A DNA stretch of 19,319 nucleotides from JBBTQE01 sp038065775 (GTDB lineage: Bacteria > Patescibacteriota > Patescibacteriia > Magasanikbacterales > GWA2-37-8). The notes under the pieces are model-generated. The model saw only the letters and a program-made list of their open reading frames with translations, did not search any database and had not been told where the DNA came from. Where the stretch lies: positions 1 through 19,319 of the forward strand of contig JBBTQE010000012.1 of the NCBI GenBank assembly GCA_038065775.1. Direction: 5' to 3'. How positions within the stretch are numbered: the stretch's first letter is position 1; each line of letters opens with the position of its first letter. This document shows positions 7,309 through 13,056 of the stretch, piece by piece. The translations under genes were made by a program, and so were the position numbers.

Positions 7309-7890
7309 GTGAAAGCAAAGACTCCGTTGTTAAACAAAAGGAATATCAAAGCCGGTAAATTAGCCGATCTGATCCCGGAATTTTATGATTTGAAAAATGT
7401 CGTTGAAAATAATCATTGGCACAATCACGAAAATGTTTTTGACCACAGTTTGTCTGTGCTGGAGAATTTGGAAAAAATGATTAATAAAATAAAAATGAGA
7501 AGAAAAAATTTGTTAAAAATTGCGGCGTTATTTCATGATATAGCCAAGAAAGAAACGATTGTGATTCAAAATGATTTTACAATTTGTCCAAAACACGAAG
7601 ATGTCGGCGCGGCAAAAGTGAGGGGGATTTTAAAACGGTTTGATTTGGGGTTGAATGAAATAGAGTTTGTCGCTTCAATTGTTAAATCTCATGGGCTGAT
7701 TCATGCGATTTTAACGCCCGGTAAAAATAATTTCGCAAAAGAAATTGCGCGTTTAAGAAAGAAAAAAATATATCGCGAGCTGATTTTGTTAAGTTACGCG
7801 GATACGATCGGCAGTTATCTTAAAAAAACAAAGCCCGCGGAATTTAAATACAGGATTGATTTTTACAAACAAGAAGTAAAAAATTTTTAG
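7309..7890 (+). CDS. HD-domain phosphohydrolase-like protein
   Basis: A 193-residue protein of the HD superfamily (metal-dependent phosphohydrolases). The metal ligands are recognisable: H46 in VFDHSLSV, H76-D77 in LFHDIAKKE, further histidines at H96 (PKHEDVG) and H128 (VKSHGL), and D165 in LSYADTIGS. The arrangement is close to the HD domains attached to CCA-adding enzymes or found alone in many CPR genomes. No nucleotidyltransferase domain is present. The start is GTG at 7309, the first possible start after an in-frame stop at 7288, with GAGAGGG upstream. Its substrate cannot be told from sequence; a phosphate-ester or nucleotide is the family expectation. It lies 47 bases after tRNA-Arg with no obvious terminator between. 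Confidence 0.85.
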   Translation: MKAKTPLLNKRNIKAGKLADLIPEFYDLKNVVENNHWHNHENVFDHSLSVLENLEKMINKIKMRRKNLLKIAALFHDIAKKETIVIQNDFTICPKHEDVGAAKVRGILKRFDLGLNEIEFVASIVKSHGLIHAILTPGKNNFAKEIARLRKKKIYRELILLSYADTIGSYLKKTKPAEFKYRIDFYKQEVKNF

Positions 7891-7920
7891 ATTCTTGCAA
7901 AATCATTTGAATAAAGTTAT

Positions 7921-7955
7921 TCACAATTCCCGATTTTTGTGATTTGTGGTATAAT
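7921..7955 (+). promoter_or_regulatory. Extended -10 promoter with an overlapping dyad, upstream of 7982
   Basis: A perfect TATAAT (7950-7955) preceded by TGG forms an extended -10; there is no good -35. A 6-base inverted repeat TCACAA (7921-7926) / TTGTGA (7937-7942) covers the place where the -35 would be and could be an operator. The predicted start near 7962 leaves only about 20 bases of leader. Confidence 0.45.
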
Positions 7956-7981
7956 ATGGGCAACCTGAAAATCCATTGGAT

Positions 7982-9127
7982 ATGATTACTCATCGCGTTA
8001 CAACTAAAATGGCTCCGGAGCCGTCAGTGCGTTTTTATAAAACAATCGCCATTTCTTTTTTATTGGTTACACTGGCTCTGCTTGGGATAGTCATATTTTT
8101 TACTTCCAAAAAAGCCACTATTGTGATTGTCGCGAAAAGTGATAACAAAAATATAAATTTTAATGTAACGGTGGATGGCCAAAAGAGCGGAAATACTACA
8201 ATCCCTGGCGCGGTAACTTCCACGTTGTTTACTTGGACTCAAAAATATTATCCGACAGGGAACAAGACCGTAGATGATGTGGCGATTGGCGAAGTGATTT
8301 TATACAATGAAACTTCAGCAAGCCAAATTTTGGTGAAAACAACAAGGCTGTTAACTCAGGGCGGAGTTTTGTTCCATCTGTCAGAACGCGCGTTAGTTCC
8401 CGCGAAGGGTCAAGTAATCGCGCAAGTATACGCGGATAAAAAAGGCGCGTCAGGCGACATCGGCCCGAGCAAGTTTACGATTCCGGGTTTGGCAGAGGAT
8501 AAGCAGAAGTTTATCTTCGCGGAAAGTAAAAAAGCCATGGAAGGCGGAGTCGGGAAAGTAGGTATTTTATCCGAAGAAGACATAAAACTCGCCCAGCAAG
8601 ATTATTTGGAAAAAGTTAAAGCGGCCGCGTTGTCCGAGGTGCAAGATTTGGCGAACTACAACCAAAAATTAATTTCCATTCCGGATTATGAAGTTGTCGC
8701 GGATAGAAAAGTGGGAGAGGAAGTGGCGGAGTATAATTTGATAGGAACCAGCACCGTAAGAGTTGTCTACTACAATAAAGAGTCCCTGAAAGTTTTGGTT
8801 GAAAGAGAATCCGCAAAAAAAGTTGATGTTGAGAGTGAGAAAGTTTTGTCCGTTAACAGAGAGCCGCAGGTGTCGCTGGTAAGTTATGACATGACAAAAA
8901 ATTCCGCGCAAATTTCCATTTATCAGGATATACTCGTTACTTTGGACGCTAACGCGGAAAAATTAACTCCATCAAATTTTTTCAATAAATCCAAGGATGA
9001 AATTGAAAGATATGTTTTTGGATTTGGTCATGTGATTGGAGTTGATGTCAAATTTTCGCCGTCATGGATGCGTACCGCGCCGGCCGTGCAAGATAGGGTG
9101 AAGGTGATTGTAAAAAATGTTGAGTAG
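7982..9127 (+). CDS. Membrane-anchored baseplate-J-like protein
   Basis: A 381-residue protein with a 20-residue cytoplasmic tail, one transmembrane helix (about 18-40, FLLVTLALLGIVIFFT) and a long extracytoplasmic part. The segment from TVDDVAIGEVILYNETS through VKTTRLLTQGGVLFHL, VPAKGQVIAQVYADKKG and IGPSKFTIPGL to EGGVGKVGILSEEDIKLA resembles the beta-rich core often labelled baseplate J-like in CPR and Chloroflexi proteins. This is recognition by eye, not a profile hit. It is not accompanied by other phage tail genes, so a cell-surface role is more likely than a contractile tail. The start is ATG at 7982; a TTG two codons earlier is possible. No Shine-Dalgarno site is evident. It is followed by a terminator at 9134-9183. 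Confidence 0.7.
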   Translation: MITHRVTTKMAPEPSVRFYKTIAISFLLVTLALLGIVIFFTSKKATIVIVAKSDNKNINFNVTVDGQKSGNTTIPGAVTSTLFTWTQKYYPTGNKTVDDVAIGEVILYNETSASQILVKTTRLLTQGGVLFHLSERALVPAKGQVIAQVYADKKGASGDIGPSKFTIPGLAEDKQKFIFAESKKAMEGGVGKVGILSEEDIKLAQQDYLEKVKAAALSEVQDLANYNQKLISIPDYEVVADRKVGEEVAEYNLIGTSTVRVVYYNKESLKVLVERESAKKVDVESEKVLSVNREPQVSLVSYDMTKNSAQISIYQDILVTLDANAEKLTPSNFFNKSKDEIERYVFGFGHVIGVDVKFSPSWMRTAPAVQDRVKVIVKNVE

Positions 9128-9157
9128 TTGACGAAGACCCCCAATGTGCGTTAAAAT
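9128..9157 (+). promoter_or_regulatory. Candidate thrS promoter lying inside the upstream terminator
   Basis: TTGACG (9128-9133), starting right after the preceding stop codon, and TAAAAT (9152-9157) are 18 bases apart. The predicted start near 9164 would yield a leader of about 20 bases containing AAGGG, 12 bases from the ATG at 9185. The promoter overlaps the hairpin that ends the preceding gene. Confidence 0.4.
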
Positions 9158-9183
9158 TAGCACTATGTAAGGGTCTTTTTTTA
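9134..9183 (+). terminator. Intrinsic terminator after the baseplate-J-like gene
   Basis: AAGACCC (9134-9140) pairs with GGGTCTT (9171-9177) and an inner GTGC/GCAC stem can also form; the hairpin is followed by a run of T. It ends two bases before the thrS ATG, so upstream transcripts would stop unless they read through. Confidence 0.7.
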
Positions 9184-9184
9184 A

Positions 9185-10990
9185 ATGCAATATATGGCAG
9201 AAAACAAATTGGAAACAATGCGGCACAGCTGCGCCCACTTGGTGGCCGCGGCAGTTCAGGAACTTTATCCAAAAGCAAAATTCGGCGTCGGTCCGGTGGT
9301 GGAAAACGGATTTTATTATGATATAGATTTTCACGAGCCGATCGGAGAAGCGGACTTGGGAAAAATAGAAGAAAAAGCAAAAGAGCTCGCGAAAAAAGGG
9401 GCGACTTTTGTCAGGGAAGAAATTGACATAGACGAGGCGATAAAACTTTTTAAGAAATTGAAACAGGATTACAAAGTTGATCTGCTTCAGGACTTAAAAA
9501 AACACGGCACGACTAAATTAAATTCAGAGGAGGATGTCGCGACTGCTGGTGATGTCAGCGTTGTTTCTTTATATAAAACTGAAAAATTTGTTGATCTTTG
9601 CAGAGGTCCGCATGTTGGGTCAGCAGAGGAAATTGGCGCCTTCAAATTAAATAAATTGGCCGGCGCTTATTGGCGAGGTAAAAGCGAGAATCCGCAATTG
9701 CAAAGAATTTACGGCGTTTGTTTTGAAAAACAAGCGGAGCTTGATGATTATTTAAAAATGTTGGAGGAAGCGGAAAAGCGCGACCATAGAAAAATCGGAC
9801 AAGACCAGCATTTGTTTTTTGTGGACGATATGGTCGGCAAGGGGTTGGTAATGTGGATGCCAAACGGCATGATTATCAGAAATGAAATAGAAAAGCTGGC
9901 CGTGGAAATGGAAAATAAAGCCGGGTATCTAAGAGTGGCTACTCCGCATTTAGCAAAAGCGGAGTTGTATAAAACATCCGGGCACTTGCCTTATTACAAA
10001 GACAGCATGTATCCGCCAATGGTTATGGATGATGGAGTATATTATCTTAAAGCGATGAATTGTCCGCACCATCATTTGATATACAAGCATCAGATGCGCA
10101 GTTATAGGGATTTGCCATTGCGTTTGGCGGAATACGGAACGGTTTATCGCAATGAATTGTCTGGGACCTTGGCCGGGTTATTAAGGGTTCGTTGTTTAAC
10201 CATGAACGACGCGCATATGTATTGCACCAAGGAACAAATAAAAGATGAATTTAAAAATGTAATGGAACTGACAATGAAGTATTTTGAGATTTTTGGATTG
10301 AAAGATTATTGGTTTAGATTATCAAAATGGAGCCCGGAACATTTGGATAAATACATTAACGAACCGGATAACTGGAAATTCTCAGAGGGTGTGATAAGAG
10401 AAGTGCTTCAGAGTATGAAAGTAAATTTTGTTGAGGCCGATAACGAGGCGGCGTTTTATGGGCCAAAAGTGGATGTTCAGTTTAAGTCCATAGTCGGCCG
10501 CGAGGAGACGATGTCTACTATCCAGCTTGACTTCGCGGCAAAGGGCAGATTTGGTTTGGCGTATATAGATGAAACCGGCAAAGAAAACAACGAGGTGTTT
10601 GTAATTCATCGAGCGCCGCTTTCCACTCATGAAAGATTTACGGCATTTTTAATTGAACATTTTGCCGGAGCGTGGCCGGTTTGGTTATCGCCGGTTCAGG
10701 TTTTGCTCGCGCCGGTTTCCGCTAAACATGTTGAGGGAGCCCAAGCGCTTACGAAGGAGCTTCTTGAGGCCGGAATAAGAGTTGAAATTGATTCGGCCGA
10801 CGAAACAGTTGGCAACAAGGTGCGCAAAGGCGTGGAAAGAAAAATTCCATATATCGTGGTTGTTGGCGACAAAGAGTTGGGCGGGGAAGATTGGATGATC
10901 CGAGTGCGGGGTCAAAAAGATCAGATAAAGATGGAGAAGAGTGGATTTTTGGGAAAAGTGATGGAAGAAATTAAATCCAGGAAGAGTTAA
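9185..10990 (+). CDS. thrS: Threonyl-tRNA synthetase lacking the TGS domain
   Basis: Charges tRNA-Thr. The 601-residue protein begins directly at the editing (N2/SAD) domain: HxxxH at H14/H18 (RHSCAHL) and the C139/H143 pair in DLCRGPHVGS are the usual editing-site ligands. The class II catalytic core follows with motif 2 around TVYRNELSGTL (318-328), zinc ligands C293 (MNCPHHH), H344 (NDAHMYC) and H475 (IHRAPLSTHERF), then motif 3 ERF. The C-terminal anticodon-binding domain has PVQVLLAPVS and GVERKIPYIVVVGDKE. The N-terminal TGS domain of the 640-residue E. coli enzyme is absent, which is seen in other reduced genomes. The start may be ATG 9185 or 9194; the first fits AAGGG spacing. It has terminators on both sides and so seems to be monocistronic. 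Confidence 0.97.
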   Translation: MQYMAENKLETMRHSCAHLVAAAVQELYPKAKFGVGPVVENGFYYDIDFHEPIGEADLGKIEEKAKELAKKGATFVREEIDIDEAIKLFKKLKQDYKVDLLQDLKKHGTTKLNSEEDVATAGDVSVVSLYKTEKFVDLCRGPHVGSAEEIGAFKLNKLAGAYWRGKSENPQLQRIYGVCFEKQAELDDYLKMLEEAEKRDHRKIGQDQHLFFVDDMVGKGLVMWMPNGMIIRNEIEKLAVEMENKAGYLRVATPHLAKAELYKTSGHLPYYKDSMYPPMVMDDGVYYLKAMNCPHHHLIYKHQMRSYRDLPLRLAEYGTVYRNELSGTLAGLLRVRCLTMNDAHMYCTKEQIKDEFKNVMELTMKYFEIFGLKDYWFRLSKWSPEHLDKYINEPDNWKFSEGVIREVLQSMKVNFVEADNEAAFYGPKVDVQFKSIVGREETMSTIQLDFAAKGRFGLAYIDETGKENNEVFVIHRAPLSTHERFTAFLIEHFAGAWPVWLSPVQVLLAPVSAKHVEGAQALTKELLEAGIRVEIDSADETVGNKVRKGVERKIPYIVVVGDKELGGEDWMIRVRGQKDQIKMEKSGFLGKVMEEIKSRKS

Positions 10991-11002
10991 AAAATAAAAA
11001 AT

Positions 11003-11030
11003 AGCGGGGAAATTATCCGCTGTTTTTTTT
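11003..11030. terminator. Bidirectional intrinsic terminator between thrS and the 141-residue gene
   Basis: The stem AGCGG (11003-11007) / CCGCT (11017-11021) is flanked by eight T on the right and by an A-rich tract on the left, which becomes T-rich on the opposite strand. It can therefore end thrS transcripts and those of the convergent gene on the minus strand. Confidence 0.75.
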
Positions 11031-11040
11031 GTTATGCAAT

Positions 11041-11466
11041 TTAAGCTGATTTCTTTATTCGTTCAAACCCTTTATCAATATCGCCTTCGAGTTCTTTCTT
11101 GGTTACACCAGCGAATAGATTCGGGTCTTCTTCAATTGAGTCAAGAATTTGTTTGACGTCCTCATCTGTCTTGGCCGCGCTCATATCTTCAGTGATTTGG
11201 GCAATTCTTTCAATTATCAAATCTGCGGCGAATTTTTCTACGTCTTTTTTTTCTAATCCGTTCTTTAAGCTCAAAAGTGCCATTTTACTTTCGGAGTGAA
11301 GAAGCAAACTTTTAATTCTATTTGTCAGCTTTTGGTCCCGTGTTTTTTTCTGAAGATCTGGTAGGATATTTATAATTAACCACAGATGCGCCATTTCTTT
11401 TTGTGCGTGTTTAGATAGCTGATCTTTGAATCGTTCGTTAGATGGCAGTTCGCTATTGTTTTCCAT
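11041..11466 (-). CDS. Small helical protein of unknown function
   Basis: A 141-residue soluble protein with no family I recognise. It is rich in Lys, Glu and Leu, with heptad-like hydrophobic spacing throughout (HAQKEMAHLWLIINILPDL, then KNGLEKKDVEKFAADLIIE, ITEDMSAAKTDEDVKQIL), so mostly alpha-helical; no membrane segment, cysteine pair or catalytic motif is visible. The start is ATG at 11466, without a clear Shine-Dalgarno site. It is driven by a near-consensus promoter and ends at a good terminator, so it is a one-gene unit likely to be well expressed. It is divergent from the 134-residue gene at 11595; the two share a control region of about 100 bases. Confidence 0.75.
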   Translation of the reverse strand: MENNSELPSNERFKDQLSKHAQKEMAHLWLIINILPDLQKKTRDQKLTNRIKSLLLHSESKMALLSLKNGLEKKDVEKFAADLIIERIAQITEDMSAAKTDEDVKQILDSIEEDPNLFAGVTKKELEGDIDKGFERIKKSA

Positions 11467-11501
11467 AAATTATGGAAAAAATTAATTAAAAACTTATTTA
11501 T

Positions 11502-11530
11502 AATATAGCATATTTTAGAGCTGTTGTCAA
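11502..11530 (-). promoter_or_regulatory. Near-consensus promoter for the 141-residue gene
   Basis: Minus strand: TTGACA (11530-11525), a 17-base spacer with TGC at its end, and TATATT (11507-11502). The predicted start near 11495 gives a leader of about 29 bases. It is one of the closest matches to a housekeeping promoter in the window. Confidence 0.65.
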
Positions 11531-11537
11531 CATACAC

Positions 11538-11566
11538 TTGACTTTTGTTTAGGTTAGTGTTATGCT
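11538..11566 (+). promoter_or_regulatory. Candidate promoter for the 134-residue gene
   Basis: TTGACT (11538-11543), a 17-base spacer ending TGT, and TATGCT (11561-11566) form an extended -10 promoter. The predicted start near 11572 coincides with a perfect 12-base palindrome, TTCCCTAGGGAA (11573-11584). Confidence 0.55.
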
Positions 11567-11594
11567 GGTCTGTTCCCTAGGGAAGGAGGTTGCT

Positions 11595-11999
11595 ATGGCG
11601 ACGAGTCTGTTCTGCCGGCAATTTTCCACCATGGAGATTGAAAAGATGGGGTGGAAAAAGAGATGTATTAGTTTGATTTTCTCTGCCACCTCATCGACTT
11701 GGCTTGAATTTTGGGCCAATCGCGAAGATGCGGAGTCATTTTTCAAACAAGTCGTCCGAGTTGAAGCAAAGATGCGTGTTGATGGCCGCGAGCAGAATCA
11801 CGCTTGGGCCGTAACCTCCCTTTACTTGCTCGACGAATGGGATGTCGACAGAGGTTTCAGGGTCGTGCTCAAAGTGGAGGAGCGTTACTCTGAAGAAGGA
11901 AATCCTGGAGCCGAAAAGGTTTGGGATCTCCCGGTGCAGGTAAAGTTCCTCACAGCCTCTGACGCTTCTTTCACCATCGCCAATAAGGAGGTAGGGTAG
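11595..11999 (+). CDS. Unrecognised 134-residue protein, compositionally distinct
   Basis: I do not recognise this protein. It starts at ATG 11595, preceded by the strongest Shine-Dalgarno sequence in the window (AAGGAGG, 11583-11589, 5 bases ahead). An earlier in-frame ATG at 11562 lies inside the predicted -10 box and is rejected. The product is rich in Trp (GWKK, TWLEFWANRED, HAWAV, DEWDVD, VWDLP) with alternating hydrophobic strands in the second half, so a small alpha/beta soluble domain is likely; no membrane segment or catalytic motif is evident. Base composition and codon choice differ from neighbours: many GCC, CTC, GTC and CGC codons and a G+C near one half by eye. With its own promoter and terminator it looks like a self-contained, possibly acquired cassette. 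Confidence 0.75.
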   Translation: MATSLFCRQFSTMEIEKMGWKKRCISLIFSATSSTWLEFWANREDAESFFKQVVRVEAKMRVDGREQNHAWAVTSLYLLDEWDVDRGFRVVLKVEERYSEEGNPGAEKVWDLPVQVKFLTASDASFTIANKEVG

Positions 12000-12007
12000 T
12001 CCGGCTT

Positions 12008-12040
12008 AAGGCGTCGCAATGCGGCGCCTTTCACATTTTT
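12008..12040 (+). terminator. Strong intrinsic terminator after the 134-residue gene
   Basis: AAGGCGTCGC (12008-12017) pairs over 10 bp (one G-T) with GCGGCGCCTT (12021-12030) around the loop AAT, followed by TTTCACATTTTT. It is a very stable hairpin and the T tract is interrupted. Confidence 0.75.
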
Positions 12041-12042
12041 GC

Positions 12043-12071
12043 TTGAAAAATTGAATTTTCAGTGATACCAT
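12043..12071 (+). promoter_or_regulatory. Candidate promoter for miaA
   Basis: TTGAAA (12043-12048), a 17-base spacer ending TGA, and TACCAT (12066-12071). The predicted start near 12078 gives a leader of about 56 bases. Confidence 0.4.
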
Positions 12072-12133
12072 ATTTTTATTATGTTTAAATATATCTTTCA
12101 AGCACTAGGCTGTTAGATAAATAAAATGATTGT

Positions 12134-13054
12134 GTGAAAAATCTGCCAAAAATAATCATCGTTCTCGGCTCAACCGCGTCCGGAAAAACCGATCTTGGTT
12201 TGGCGCTGGCAAAAAAGTTTGATGGCGAGATTGTTTCGGCCGATTCCAGGCAGGTGTATAAGAAAATGGATATCGGCACGGCCAAGCCGCATGGAGCATG
12301 GCGCAAAATTTGTGGCGCGGAGTCTTTTGCGGTTGAAGGTGTGCCTCATTATATGATGGATATCGTTGCCCCGAAAGAAAATTTTAGCTTGGCGGATTAT
12401 AAAGAAAGAGCGATTGCCGTAATTAACAGTATTTTGGGGAGAGGCAAATTGCCGATTATCGTTGGAGGAACCGGGCTATATATATGGGCGCTGGTTGAAA
12501 ATTTGGATATTCCAAAAGCGGCTCCGAACCAAGAGCTGCGCAAGCGGTTTGAAAAAAAGAGCAAAGCGGAGCTCGTCGCTTTGTTAAAAAAAGTTGACCC
12601 GGAAAGCGCCAAAAGAATTGATTTAAAAAATCCGCGCCGGGTTTTGCGCGCCCTTGAGGTTTTCACTTTTACCGGCGAGTCGTTTTATAAACAGAGGACG
12701 AAATCAAAGCCGCTATTTAACGCGTTGCAAATCGGCATTAATATGCCGAAAGCGGAGTTGTATAAGCGAATTGAGACGCGAGTTGACCGGCAGATAGCTG
12801 ATGGCTTGATTGAAGAAACGAAAAAATTGGCGGAAAAATATCCGTGGACCTTGCCAAGCATGAGCGGTATAGGCTATAGGCAGGTTGGTTGTTATTTGAG
12901 AGGGGAGGTGACTAAAGACGAAGCTGTTGAGATGTTAAAAAAAGACACTCGTAATTACGCGAAAAGACAGACAACTTGGTTCAAAAGAGATCAAAGAATA
13001 AATTGGGTGTCAGATCCGGCAGAAGCGGAAAAATTAGTGAGAAGATTTTTGTAA
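12134..13054 (+). CDS. miaA: tRNA dimethylallyltransferase
   Basis: Adds a dimethylallyl group to A37 of tRNAs that read codons starting with U. The 306 residues contain the P-loop GSTASGKT (12-19), SADSRQVYKKMDIGTAKP with the catalytic Asp and the Thr/Ser that contacts the tRNA base, VPHYMMDI, the GGTGLYI motif (111-117), NPRRVLRALEV, and GIGYRQVGCYL near the C-terminus. The length is normal. Between TAKP and VPHY there is a loop of about 17 residues (HGAWRKICGAESFAVEG) longer than in E. coli. The start is GTG at 12134; it overlaps a four-codon ATG-to-TGA mini-frame (12126-12137) that might allow coupling, but no Shine-Dalgarno site is clear. It converges with the following gene with a 2-base gap. 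Confidence 0.95.
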   Translation: MKNLPKIIIVLGSTASGKTDLGLALAKKFDGEIVSADSRQVYKKMDIGTAKPHGAWRKICGAESFAVEGVPHYMMDIVAPKENFSLADYKERAIAVINSILGRGKLPIIVGGTGLYIWALVENLDIPKAAPNQELRKRFEKKSKAELVALLKKVDPESAKRIDLKNPRRVLRALEVFTFTGESFYKQRTKSKPLFNALQIGINMPKAELYKRIETRVDRQIADGLIEETKKLAEKYPWTLPSMSGIGYRQVGCYLRGEVTKDEAVEMLKKDTRNYAKRQTTWFKRDQRINWVSDPAEAEKLVRRFL

Positions 13055-13056
13055 TT

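Noticed and set aside
9128..9184. T-box riboswitch or tRNA-Thr-like leader before thrS
   Set aside because: The leader is too short and lacks the T-box motif; a simple terminator explains the hairpin.
11562..11594. ATG at 11562 as start of the 134-residue gene
   Set aside because: It lies inside the predicted -10 box and has no Shine-Dalgarno site, whereas ATG 11595 follows AAGGAGG.
11562..12000. Classical toxin-antitoxin pair with the 141-residue gene
   Set aside because: The genes are divergent, not overlapping, and neither resembles a toxin or antitoxin family; kept only as a possible co-regulated pair.
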